Shown in pieces: positions 1 through 9,370 of a stretch of DNA of 64,000 nt (position 1 is the stretch's first letter; each line of letters starts with the position of its first letter). The translations under genes and the position numbers were made by a program. The stretch is taken from NCBI RefSeq assembly GCF_008274215.1, contig NZ_VTPS01000015.1, forward strand, positions 1-64,000, given 5' to 3'. Under the pieces are notes generated by a model. The model ran no database searches. It worked only from the letters and a program-made list of their open reading frames with translations, and had not been told where the DNA came from. Source of the DNA: Calorimonas adulescens (GTDB lineage Bacteria > Bacillota > Thermoanaerobacteria > Thermoanaerobacterales > UBA4877).

Positions 1-8
1 ACAGCTTA

Positions 9-40
9 TACGGGTACTTCGGTACCCGTATTTGCTTTTA
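9..40 (+). terminator. Intrinsic terminator of an upstream gene
   Basis: A perfect 9-bp stem (9-17 with 22-30) with a TTCG tetraloop is followed by a T-rich run. It is a classical stable terminator for a gene left of the window. Confidence 0.75.
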
Positions 41-56
41 CGCAATAAAAAAAAGC

Positions 57-96
57 GCTGTTGCACAATGAACTATTTAGTCCATTGTGCAACAGC
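57..96. repeat. Long perfect inverted repeat, minus-strand terminator-like
   Basis: A 14-bp perfect stem (57-70 with 83-96) has a 12-nt loop that can pair internally (ACTA/TAGT). Read on the minus strand it is followed by a run of eight T, so it looks like a minus-strand terminator, but no minus-strand gene lies to its right. The arm GCTGTTGCACAATG resembles terminal repeats of some IS elements, so an IS scar is possible. That reading is inference. Confidence 0.5.
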
Positions 97-193
97 CCCA
101 TATTTTACATGACCTTACATTTCAAAGCCAGTTCTATAATTCTCTTCAATGGTCTCCGATATTTTTTTACTTTTATCTTGAAACATTATACAC

Positions 194-222
194 TTGAATA
201 CACATTTACAGTAGGTTATACT
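194..222 (+). promoter_or_regulatory. Candidate sigma-A promoter of levR copy 1
   Basis: TTGAAT (194-199), a 17-nt spacer and TATACT (217-222) lie directly upstream of the RBS and TTG start at 244. The predicted leader is very short. Confidence 0.55.
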
Positions 223-243
223 AAAACAGAAGGGGGGAGAGGA

Positions 244-2955
244 TTGAAACGCATTGATACTGTTTATGAGACTGTGAGGGAATTATGCGATAAGCAGTTG
301 ATAAATGGGAAATGCACAGGTGTATCCGCTTATGAGGTAGCAAAACTTTTAAATCTGCAGAGGACAAATGTAAGTGCTGACCTCAATAGGCTTTGTAAAG
401 AGGGTAAGCTTATAAAAATTGAAGGTAAACCTGTACTCTTTAAGATAAACAATGGGTTTGAGGAAAACGTTAATCAAAATAATCTGCTTTCTGAAGAATT
501 TAATAACCTGATAGGATATGACGCCAGCTTAAAGGGGCCTATATTAGCTGCTCAGGCTGCTATTGTATATCCGCCAAGAGGGCTTAATACCTTGATTGTA
601 GGAGAAACAGGTGTTGGCAAATCTATGTTTGCAGAATTGATGTATAGATATGCCAAGAAGATAGGCCATATTTCACCAAATGGTGAGTTTATCACCTTCA
701 ATTGTGCAGATTATGCCAACAACCCTCAACTTTTAATTTCTCAGCTCTTTGGTGTGAAGAAGGGCGCATATACGGGTGCAGATAGGGACAGGGATGGCCT
801 GGTGGCCAAGGCTGACGGCGGTATACTGTTTTTGGATGAGGTGCACAGACTACCACCTGAGGGGCAGGAGATGCTCTTTACCCTTATGGACAAGGGCATG
901 TATAAAGCCCTTGGCGAGGTGGATAATACCCGTAAGGCTAATGTACTTATCATATGTGCCACAACTGAAAATCCCGAATCTGCTCTTTTAAAGACATTTG
1001 TACGCAGGATACCTGTTCTGATAAAGCTGCCGCCGCTTAGAGAAAGGACATTAAAGGAGCGATATGAACTTTTGAAGTTCTTCTTGAAAAATGAGGCTAC
1101 AAGAATCGGCAGGTATATAATAGTCAGTGCTAACGCTTTAAAATCTCTCCTCTTATATGACTGCACAAATAATGTAGGTGGACTTAAATCTGATATACAG
1201 CTTGCATGTGCAAGGGCTTTTTTGACAAGCACGATGAAAGGGTTGAGCAGTGTGGAGCTTAGAAGTGCAGACCTCCCTGAATATGTGAGGATAGCACTCA
1301 GGTATGTAAACGGAAAAGAGGCTCAACTTAGAGAGATGGGTATAGGAGAAAACGAGATTATATTTAAGGGCAATGAGACGATAGAGGTAACACCATCAAC
1401 CAATATAGAAAATGAGCCAAGTATATATGATATGATAGATAACAAGAGGAAAGAACTTATTGAAAAAGGCCTTAGCAGTGAGGAGATAAACTTTCTTATT
1501 GGGGTTGATATTAACTCATATTTCAGGAGATTTATAGGCAGATTTGACAGTATCAATAATGATGAGCTCTATAAGATAGTAGATAAACAGCTTGTTGAAA
1601 CAGTAAGGAGCTTTTTAAGTGAGGCCTCTAAAAATCTTGATAGGCTTTTTGCCTCCAAAACATTCTTTGGCCTGTGTATCCATCTGTCTAGTACAATGGA
1701 GAGGATGAAAAAGGGTCTACCAATTGTAAACTATCAATTGGAGGAGATACAAAAGAGCCATCCTGAAGAATACAAAGAGGCATTAAAGCTAAAGGATATG
1801 ATAAAGCAGGAATGGGATATAGAGCTTCCTGATGATGAGGTTGGCTATATAGCAATGTTTCTTACATTGGAAGACACCATAGATGAGAATACACATGTAG
1901 GCGTTGTTGTTGCAATGCATGGAAGCTCGACTGCATCTTCTATGGTGGATGTGGTGAATAAACTCCTTGGTGTAAGCCATGCAAAAGGTTATGATATGCC
2001 TCTTGATCAGAAACCCGAGGAAGCTCTTTTAAGGCTTAAAGATCTTATAATATCAGCTAACAATGGAAAGGGTGTAATCCTGCTTTACGATATGGGTTCG
2101 TTTGGTATGATGGGAGATGTCATATACGAAGAGACCGGTATACCAATAAGGTCTATGGATATGGTAAGTACCCCAATTGCTCTTGAAGCTACAAGGAAGG
2201 CACTGTTCAATACGACACTGGATGAGGTTTTTGATGCTCTAAAACTTTCCAGCGGTTACGATTCTAGAATACAGCTGGATGTAAGAAGAGAAAAATCGTC
2301 TCAAGATAGTATTATTTTGTCTGTATGTGCTACAGGGTTAGGCAGCGCTGTGAAGTTGAGAAACTATGTAGAAGACAGAATTGACTTGAAGGGTATAGAA
2401 ATATTGCCACTAGGTGTAACTAATAGAGAAGTCTTCATAAATAAAATCAAGGATATAAAGTATAATAAGGAAATCATAGCAGTAATAGGTTCTATAAACC
2501 CCGGACTATATGACATACCGTTTTTCTCGGCAGCAGACATATTTAGAAAAGAAAGGCTCAGTGAGCTGCAGTATTTGATAGATAGCAGTTGTTTTAAAAA
2601 TGATATATACAAAAATATGGAAGATGTATTGGAAAAAGAAATGTCTCTTTATGATGTCGATTTTTTGATGAGAGAAATCAAAACAATAATTATTACCATT
2701 GGGGAAGTAATAAATAGAAAAATAGATGATGACACATCGGTAGGAATTATACTTCACATAGCATGTCTTGTCGAAAAGATGCTGAAAGACAGCTCATATC
2801 ATAATACAATGAAAGAAGATGTGAAAAAGAGAATTATACAAGGAAATGAAGAAATCTATGAGAGACTTCAAGGGATTTTTAATTCGATTGAAGAACATTA
2901 TAATATAAAAATAGGTGAAGATGAAATTTTATATCTGATGGACATCATACTGTAG
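244..2955 (+). CDS. levR: LevR-type sigma-54 activator with PRD and PTS domains (copy 1)
   Basis: Transcription activator that opens RNA polymerase-sigma-54 promoters of PTS operons and is controlled by PTS phosphorylation. The order is an N-terminal winged helix (residues 1-65), an AAA+ domain with GETGVGKS (about 120-127), the sigma-54-contact loop GAYTGA (about 174-179) and Walker B LFLDE (about 195), then PRD1 (His about 480), an EIIA-Man-like domain (MHGSS, His about 559), an EIIB-like segment (Cys about 695) and a C-terminal PRD2 (His about 838). The TTG at 244 is chosen because a strong RBS (AGGGGGGAGAGG) precedes it. The frame is open back to position 61 but shows no RBS there. At 903 residues it has the usual family length. 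It lies just upstream of a -24/-12 promoter and PTS genes, its likely target. Confidence 0.93.
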   Translation: MKRIDTVYETVRELCDKQLINGKCTGVSAYEVAKLLNLQRTNVSADLNRLCKEGKLIKIEGKPVLFKINNGFEENVNQNNLLSEEFNNLIGYDASLKGPILAAQAAIVYPPRGLNTLIVGETGVGKSMFAELMYRYAKKIGHISPNGEFITFNCADYANNPQLLISQLFGVKKGAYTGADRDRDGLVAKADGGILFLDEVHRLPPEGQEMLFTLMDKGMYKALGEVDNTRKANVLIICATTENPESALLKTFVRRIPVLIKLPPLRERTLKERYELLKFFLKNEATRIGRYIIVSANALKSLLLYDCTNNVGGLKSDIQLACARAFLTSTMKGLSSVELRSADLPEYVRIALRYVNGKEAQLREMGIGENEIIFKGNETIEVTPSTNIENEPSIYDMIDNKRKELIEKGLSSEEINFLIGVDINSYFRRFIGRFDSINNDELYKIVDKQLVETVRSFLSEASKNLDRLFASKTFFGLCIHLSSTMERMKKGLPIVNYQLEEIQKSHPEEYKEALKLKDMIKQEWDIELPDDEVGYIAMFLTLEDTIDENTHVGVVVAMHGSSTASSMVDVVNKLLGVSHAKGYDMPLDQKPEEALLRLKDLIISANNGKGVILLYDMGSFGMMGDVIYEETGIPIRSMDMVSTPIALEATRKALFNTTLDEVFDALKLSSGYDSRIQLDVRREKSSQDSIILSVCATGLGSAVKLRNYVEDRIDLKGIEILPLGVTNREVFINKIKDIKYNKEIIAVIGSINPGLYDIPFFSAADIFRKERLSELQYLIDSSCFKNDIYKNMEDVLEKEMSLYDVDFLMREIKTIIITIGEVINRKIDDDTSVGIILHIACLVEKMLKDSSYHNTMKEDVKKRIIQGNEEIYERLQGIFNSIEEHYNIKIGEDEILYLMDIIL

Positions 2956-2975
2956 GTTTAAACCTGCAGTTTTTA
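2949..2975 (+). terminator. Terminator overlapping the levR stop codon
   Basis: An 8-bp stem (2949-2956 with 2963-2970, one G-U pair) is followed by TTTTATTT. The TAG stop codon lies inside the left arm. It separates levR from the sigma-54-driven PTS operon. Confidence 0.65.
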
Positions 2976-3023
2976 TTTATACACTATTATACAGATCTTT
3001 TGTTCTGGGGAATCGTTTGCCTA

Positions 3024-3044
3024 TATAAATGATACACATTTATA
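3024..3044. promoter_or_regulatory. Candidate LevR upstream activator site
   Basis: A perfect palindrome, TATAAATG-5 nt-CATTTATA, lies about 65-85 bp upstream of the -24/-12 promoter. This is a usual position for a bacterial enhancer-binding protein. Assignment to LevR is inference. Confidence 0.45.
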
Positions 3045-3109
3045 CAATGTACTGCTTTTAGGATTTTTAAAATAGATTTTTTATGTAAAAACCGTTTAAT
3101 TTCCTGTAC

Positions 3110-3125
3110 TGGCATGGAAATTGCT
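3110..3125 (+). promoter_or_regulatory. Sigma-54 (-24/-12) promoter of PTS operon 1
   Basis: TGGCATGGAAATTGCT matches the sigma-54 consensus TGGCAC-N5-TTGCW. The invariant GG (3111-3112) and GC (3123-3124) are separated by exactly 10 nt. The predicted start is near 3136, 27 nt before the IIB start codon. Confidence 0.88.
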
Positions 3126-3162
3126 TCAACAAATAAGTGATAAAAACGTAGGAGGGTTATTT

Positions 3163-3471
3163 ATGAAAATATTATTGGTATGCGCAGCAGGTATGAGTAC
3201 AAGTTTAGTTGTAGAAAAAATGAAAAAGGCAGTTAAACCTGAATATAGGGAGGTGGTGATAGATGCGGTACCTGTAGACCAATTTGAAGAGGTTGTAAAG
3301 GACTACGATGTAGTTCTTTTAGGGCCACAAATAAGGTATAAAAAGAAAGATTTTGAAAAGATTACAGGTGAATTGGGCATACCCCTGGAGGTAATTAACC
3401 CTACTGATTATGGGATGGTAAGAGGCGATAAAATTTTAGAACAAGCATTAAAGCTAACCCAAAAACAATAA
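3163..3471 (+). CDS. PTS sugar transporter subunit IIB, lactose/cellobiose type (copy 1)
   Basis: Cytoplasmic phosphocarrier that accepts phosphate from IIA on a cysteine and passes it to the sugar bound by IIC. The 102-residue protein begins MKILLVCAAGMSTSLVV. Cys7 in the CAAGMST loop is the phosphorylation site of the cellobiose-type IIB family. The ATG at 3163 follows the RBS GGAGGG. The in-frame TTG at 3121 is rejected because it lies inside the sigma-54 promoter. It is the first gene of the operon, 12 nt from IIC. Confidence 0.93.
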   Translation: MKILLVCAAGMSTSLVVEKMKKAVKPEYREVVIDAVPVDQFEEVVKDYDVVLLGPQIRYKKKDFEKITGELGIPLEVINPTDYGMVRGDKILEQALKLTQKQ

Positions 3472-3483
3472 AGGAGTGATATT

Positions 3484-4803
3484 ATGAATTTTTCTGAGAG
3501 ATTAAATTCAGTTTTAGAAAACTACCTATTACCAATTGGCGGTGCTCTGGGGAATCAGAGACATTTGAAAGCCATGCGTGATGGACTGATATACGCTATT
3601 CCATTTACAATTATGGGTGGCTTGGTTTTGATTGTTGGAAATCCGCCTATTGGGGAAAATGTGACTGAAAGTAATATATTTTTAAAAATCATGGTTGCTT
3701 GGAGAGACTGGGCAGCTGCTAATTCTGCAGTTATAAACATGCCATATAGCATGACTATGGGAATAATGGCTTTATTTGTAGCAATAGGTGTGGCATACAA
3801 TTTGGCAAGAAGCTATAAGATGGATACTCTTTCAGCTTCGACAATTTCAGCTGCTACATTTCTGATAGTAGCAGCACCCATTAAAGATGGAAATATACCT
3901 GCTAACTATATAGATGCTAAGGGCATTTTTACAGCAATAATTGTCGGATTGGTTACTGTGGAGATAACGCGCTTTTTAAAGTCGAATAATATTACTATAA
4001 AAATGCCTGAAGGAGTACCACCAGCCGTCTCTTCATCATTTGACGCCTTGATACCACTGGCTGTAAATGTTCTAGTTTTTTACTTTATAAGCTTGATAGT
4101 TCAAAATTTAAGCGGCATGATTATACCCCAAGCTATTATGACTGCTTTGACTCCGGCGGTGAAAGCCGTAGATTCTGCACCAGCAATCTTTATATTTTCA
4201 ACAATTTCTCAACTTTTCTGGTTTATTGGTATACATGGTGCAGCACTTGTAGGAGCGATTTTGGATCCATTTAAATTAGCTAACGTTGCGGCAAATGCTG
4301 AGGCTTATATGACCTATCAACCACTCCCACATATATTTACAGATACCTTTTGGGCTTACTATATTACTCTTGGTGGTTCTGGAGCTACATTAGGTCTTAC
4401 ACTTCTTTATCTTAGGAGTAAGTCTAAACAGTTAAATGCCATTGGAAAAGTTGCAATTTTGCCTGCCTTATTTAACATAAATGAACCCATAATATTTGGT
4501 ACGCCTATGGTTTTAAATCCAATCATGCTTATACCATTTGTATTTGTACAGGGTATAAATGGAGTAATATCATACTATGTTGTTAAAATAGGACTTGTAA
4601 ATGCTTCATTTGCAAGTGTGCCGTGGACTACTCCAGCACCCATAGGAGCCTTTTTAGCTACAATGGATTGGAGGGCCATTATACTGGTGTTTGCATTACT
4701 TATACTTGATATGGTCTTGTATTATCCATTCTTTAAAATATATGAAAAACAGTTGATTGAACAAGAGGGCGAGGAAGAGGGTATTCAAGAAGAAGTCGTA
4801 TAA
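3484..4803 (+). CDS. celB: PTS sugar transporter subunit IIC, cellobiose type (copy 1)
   Basis: Membrane channel and sugar-binding subunit of a lactose/cellobiose-family PTS permease. The 439-residue hydrophobic protein has many membrane segments, family sequences such as KAMRDGLIYAIPFTIMGG near the N-terminus and a conserved NINEPIIFGTP sugar-site segment near residues 330-340. The acidic C-terminal tail is short and cytoplasmic. An RBS (AAGGAGTGA) precedes the ATG. The operon partners IIB, IIA and a 6-phospho-beta-glucosidase suggest an aryl- or oligo-beta-glucoside substrate. The precise sugar cannot be read from sequence. Confidence 0.92.
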   Translation: MNFSERLNSVLENYLLPIGGALGNQRHLKAMRDGLIYAIPFTIMGGLVLIVGNPPIGENVTESNIFLKIMVAWRDWAAANSAVINMPYSMTMGIMALFVAIGVAYNLARSYKMDTLSASTISAATFLIVAAPIKDGNIPANYIDAKGIFTAIIVGLVTVEITRFLKSNNITIKMPEGVPPAVSSSFDALIPLAVNVLVFYFISLIVQNLSGMIIPQAIMTALTPAVKAVDSAPAIFIFSTISQLFWFIGIHGAALVGAILDPFKLANVAANAEAYMTYQPLPHIFTDTFWAYYITLGGSGATLGLTLLYLRSKSKQLNAIGKVAILPALFNINEPIIFGTPMVLNPIMLIPFVFVQGINGVISYYVVKIGLVNASFASVPWTTPAPIGAFLATMDWRAIILVFALLILDMVLYYPFFKIYEKQLIEQEGEEEGIQEEVV

Positions 4804-4830
4804 AATTTTCAATAGTGAGGGACGAGGCGA

Positions 4831-5154
4831 ATGGACTTTGAACAGATTGTGTTTGAGATCATAGTACATGCAGGAAATGCCAGGAGCGATGCCTTTGAGG
4901 CATTAGCATCTGCAAGAGAGGGTAATTTTAATGAAGCCTATAAATTAATAGATAAGGTTAAAGAAGAGCTACAGAAAGCTCACGAAATTCAAAACAATCT
5001 AATTAGTTTGGAGGCAGAAGGCGAACATATACAACCAAACCTACTTTTAGTCCATGCTGAAGATCATTTGATGAATGCTATATTGGCCAAAGACTTAATT
5101 ATAGAGCTTATTCATCTATATGAGGATAATCAAAAGTGTATGGTTAAGAAATGA
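4831..5154 (+). CDS. PTS sugar transporter subunit IIA, lactose/cellobiose type (copy 1)
   Basis: Cytoplasmic phosphocarrier that takes phosphate from HPr and hands it to IIB. The 107-residue, all-helical protein has the family motif VHAEDHLM near residues 74-81. His75 is the expected phosphorylated residue. The start ATG is preceded by GAGGGACGAGG. The gene lies 27 nt after IIC. Together with copy 2 in this window it is a paralogous pair with His at the same position. Confidence 0.92.
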   Translation: MDFEQIVFEIIVHAGNARSDAFEALASAREGNFNEAYKLIDKVKEELQKAHEIQNNLISLEAEGEHIQPNLLLVHAEDHLMNAILAKDLIIELIHLYEDNQKCMVKK

Positions 5155-5203
5155 GTGGCGAGAGTTAATAATGTTTCTAATACATGATAAACTGCATTAA
5201 GAT

Positions 5204-5229
5204 AATGTATTTCGAAAAGATAATACATT
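5204..5229. repeat. AT-rich palindrome upstream of the 6-phospho-beta-glucosidase
   Basis: A perfect 8-bp inverted repeat, AATGTATT-10 nt-AATACATT, lies in the 217-nt gap between the IIA gene and the glycosidase. It could be an operator or an mRNA processing structure. No sigma-54 or clear sigma-A promoter is visible in the gap. Confidence 0.4.
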
Positions 5230-5356
5230 TTAATTGAGACAACCTATAAAATATAAATATAATAATTTTACAGTGGCCGCTGTATAAAAGATAAACTGGA
5301 AATGATTTAAATTTTTAGTTTATAAAAGATTGTAGAATTATTGTTCTCAATTATGA

Positions 5357-6781
<1,425 letters not shown>

Positions 6782-6835
6782 TTAAATCGTTTTGATAAAT
6801 TAAGTAAAACAGGAAAGTAAAATAAGACTCATTAT

Positions 6836-6879
6836 GATAGCCTTGTATAAATAAAATTATATAGGGCTATCGTTTTTTT
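6836..6879 (+). terminator. Terminator of PTS operon 1
   Basis: A 15-bp stem containing two G-U pairs (left arm from 6836, right arm to 6871) is followed by GTTTTTTT. Confidence 0.8.
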
Positions 6880-6972
6880 ATGCTGTGTGTACTCTAATAA
6901 AAGACATTTTTTAAGGTTATATCCGTTATATATGGACTATTCTAAAATTTTTTTAAAAAGCATGAAATGCTC

Positions 6973-7001
6973 TTGACTATAGCAAATTATACTTTTATAA
7001 T
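6973..7001 (+). promoter_or_regulatory. Sigma-A promoter of the liv operon
   Basis: TTGACT (6973-6978), a 17-nt spacer and TATAAT (6996-7001) make a near-consensus promoter about 210 nt upstream of livJ. This implies a leader of about 200 nt. Confidence 0.75.
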
Positions 7002-7077
7002 TATATCATCAAGCATAAATATAAGTAATAATAACTAGTCAGTATTTTTTGTTTGTTGGGATTTACAGACACGTTAT

Positions 7078-7109
7078 GGATAAAAACAATTGGGTTTTTA
7101 TCCGATTTT
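7078..7109 (+). promoter_or_regulatory. Terminator-like hairpin in the livJ leader
   Basis: A 10-bp perfect stem (GGATAAAAAC with GTTTTTATCC, loop AATTGG) followed by GATTTTTATT sits inside the predicted livJ 5' leader, about 100 nt before the start codon. This is the layout of a transcription attenuator. No known riboswitch was recognised next to it. An alternative is a pause or stability hairpin. Confidence 0.45.
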
Positions 7110-7209
7110 TATTAGTTTTTGTGCATAGTAAGTTGGAGGTGGTGAAAGATAAGAGATACTTGATTGCTTGGTATTGGAAAATTGAAATTTAGAAACGAGG
7201 GGGAAGTTT

Positions 7210-8400
7210 ATGAAGAAAGGTTTGTTGGCAATTTTGGCGCTGCTAATGGTCTTATCGCTGGTGGTTGCTGGGTGTGGCGGTCAGCAGGCGCAGCAGTCTC
7301 AAGGTGGTGGCGGAAGCTCTGGGGATACAATTAAAATAGGCGCCAATTTTGAGCTTACAGGTACTATGGCTGCATATGGGAGAACTTCTGTCAATGCGAT
7401 AAAGATGGCCGCTGACGAATGGAACGCTAAGGGAGGCCTGCTGGGCAAACAGATTGAAGTTGTAGAGGCCGACAACAAGTCTCTTCCTGATGAATCTACC
7501 AATGCTGCGACCAGGCTTGTAACTCAGGATAAGGTTGTTGCTATAATAGGTACTTCTGCCAGCACAACCACGCTGGGTATGGTGCCTGTGGTGCAGCAGT
7601 ATAAAATTCCTACCATTGCTACTACGGCTACAAACCCTGACGTGACAGTGGATCCTAAGAGCCAGGAGACATACAAGTATATGTTCAGGGCATGCTTTAT
7701 AGACCCGTTCCAGGGTGTTGTGGGTGCTAACTTTGCATATAACGATTTGGGTGCCAGAACCGCAGTCTTGTATATTGATGAAAAGGATGCTTTTTCAATT
7801 GGCCTGGCCAAGTTCTTCAAGGAAAACTTTGAGAAGCTCGGTGGCAAGATACTCTCTGAGGAACATTATGTGGCGGGCGACCAGGACTTCAGGTCTACCC
7901 TTACCAAGATACAGTCTATGAATCCAGATGTTATATATGAGCCTGGACATTATCAAGAGACAGGTATGATAATAAAACAGGCCAGGGAGATGGGCATAAC
8001 CACACCAATAGTTGGTGGTGATGGTTGGGATTCTCCAGACCTTGTAAAGATAGCAGGGGCAGAAAATATGAACAATGTGTTTATGAGTAACCACTTTATA
8101 CCATCTGACCCTGATCCAAAAATCCAAAATTTCGTTAAGGCATACAAGGACAAATTTGGAGAAATGCCAGATGCCAAGGCAGTATTAGCCTATGAGGCAG
8201 CGAACATTATGTTCACGGGCATAAAGAATGCCAATTCTACCAATGGGGATGACATAGTAGCTGCCTTAGAGGGGTTAAAAGACTATCCAGGCCTTACAGG
8301 TAACATTACTTTTGATAAACAACACAATCCTGTAAAACCAGCTATCATCATTGAGTTTAAGAATGGTGAACAGGTAATGAGGGGCAGAGTTAACCCGTAA
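7210..8400 (+). CDS. livJ: Branched-chain amino-acid ABC transporter, substrate-binding lipoprotein
   Basis: Extracellular lipid-anchored receptor that delivers Leu/Ile/Val to LivHM. The 396-residue protein starts with a lipoprotein signal (hydrophobic residues 4-20, lipobox VVAGC, Cys22), followed by a Gly/Gln/Ser linker and a type I periplasmic-binding fold beginning IKIGANFELTGTMAAYG. RBS GAGGGGGAAG lies before ATG. It is the first gene of livJHMGF, separated from livH by a strong hairpin, a common way to keep the receptor mRNA in excess. Related receptors can bind other amides or amino acids, so the exact ligand is inferred. Confidence 0.92.
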   Translation: MKKGLLAILALLMVLSLVVAGCGGQQAQQSQGGGGSSGDTIKIGANFELTGTMAAYGRTSVNAIKMAADEWNAKGGLLGKQIEVVEADNKSLPDESTNAATRLVTQDKVVAIIGTSASTTTLGMVPVVQQYKIPTIATTATNPDVTVDPKSQETYKYMFRACFIDPFQGVVGANFAYNDLGARTAVLYIDEKDAFSIGLAKFFKENFEKLGGKILSEEHYVAGDQDFRSTLTKIQSMNPDVIYEPGHYQETGMIIKQAREMGITTPIVGGDGWDSPDLVKIAGAENMNNVFMSNHFIPSDPDPKIQNFVKAYKDKFGEMPDAKAVLAYEAANIMFTGIKNANSTNGDDIVAALEGLKDYPGLTGNITFDKQHNPVKPAIIIEFKNGEQVMRGRVNP

Positions 8401-8430
8401 TACGATGATTTAGCAGATCAAATTCATATT

Positions 8431-8458
8431 TATAGGCGAGGTTTTTGCCTCGCCTATA
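8431..8458 (+). terminator. Intra-operon hairpin between livJ and livH
   Basis: A perfect 11-bp stem (TATAGGCGAGG with CCTCGCCTATA) has a 6-nt loop and is followed by ATAAATTTT. The weak T-run suggests partial termination or 3'-end protection of livJ mRNA. Confidence 0.6.
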
Positions 8459-8484
8459 ATAAATTTTGAGGGAGGAGGAAATAC

Positions 8485-9369
8485 ATGGAGCAGTTTATGC
8501 AGCAGATGATAAATGGTTTCTCTCTGGGAAGCATATATGCACTTATTGCCCTGGGGTACACCATGGTATATGGAATTATAAAACTTATAAATTTTGCCCA
8601 TGGCGACATATATATGCTTGGTGCTTTCGCAGGATTTTTTGCTATTTCAGCCTTTCATTTGGGTTTTATACCTTCACTTATTATTTCAATGGCTATATGC
8701 GCCCTGGCAGGCATGTTTATTGAAAAAGTCGCCTACAAGCCCCTGAGGACAGCTCCAAGAATATCAATGTTGATTACAGCAATAGGAGTATCTCTTTTTC
8801 TTGAAAATGGGGGGCTTCTGGTATTTTCACCCTCAATAAGGACCTTTCCAACAATATTTCCTGTAAAGACATATTCCATCTTTGGCGGCATTGTTAAGCT
8901 AACTGTGAAAGACATTGTAGTATTTTTAGTAATGATAGTGATGCTCATAATACTGCAATATCTTGTTTACCGGACTAAAATAGGAAAGGCAATGAGGGCT
9001 GTCTCCTTTGACAAGGATGCAGCAGGCCTCATGGGCGTGGATGTAGATACAACCATTTCTTACACTTTTGCAATAGGTTCGGCATTGGCAGCAGTGGCAG
9101 GCGTGCTTGTGGGCATATACTACAACTCCGTATGGCCTCTAATGGGGATTATGCCAGGACTTAAGGCATTCATAGCTGCGGTCCTGGGAGGCATAGGTAT
9201 AATACCCGGTGCTGTGCTGGGAGGACTTATGATTGGTGTTATCGAGACCCTGGTTGCCGGATATGGCAATTCCCTCTACAGAGACGGCGTAGCCTTTGCA
9301 ATACTGATTATTGTCCTTCTTTTAAAACCATCAGGGCTTCTTGGCAAAAACGAGAGAGAGAAGGTGTAA
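8485..9369 (+). CDS. livH: Branched-chain amino-acid ABC transporter permease LivH
   Basis: One of two membrane permeases of the Liv importer. The 294-residue polytopic protein begins with QMINGFSLGSIYALIALGYTMVYGI, the LivH family opening, and has the GGIGIIPGAVLGG cytoplasmic coupling segment near residues 230-245. RBS GGGAGGAGG precedes ATG. The next gene (livM) starts 1 nt after its stop, which implies translational coupling. Confidence 0.93.
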   Translation: MEQFMQQMINGFSLGSIYALIALGYTMVYGIIKLINFAHGDIYMLGAFAGFFAISAFHLGFIPSLIISMAICALAGMFIEKVAYKPLRTAPRISMLITAIGVSLFLENGGLLVFSPSIRTFPTIFPVKTYSIFGGIVKLTVKDIVVFLVMIVMLIILQYLVYRTKIGKAMRAVSFDKDAAGLMGVDVDTTISYTFAIGSALAAVAGVLVGIYYNSVWPLMGIMPGLKAFIAAVLGGIGIIPGAVLGGLMIGVIETLVAGYGNSLYRDGVAFAILIIVLLLKPSGLLGKNEREKV

Positions 9370-9370
9370 C

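Noticed and set aside
61-243. N-terminal extension of LevR copy 1 to position 61
   Set aside because: The extension would code through the inverted repeat and promoter and lacks an RBS. The strong RBS at 231-242 fixes the TTG at 244.
7142-7192. Leader peptide VKDKRYLIAWYWKIEI before livJ
   Set aside because: The GTG is only 1 nt from the RBS-like GGAGGT, and the codon run shows no clear cluster of Leu, Ile or Val codons. Kept only as a remark in the livJ leader finding.
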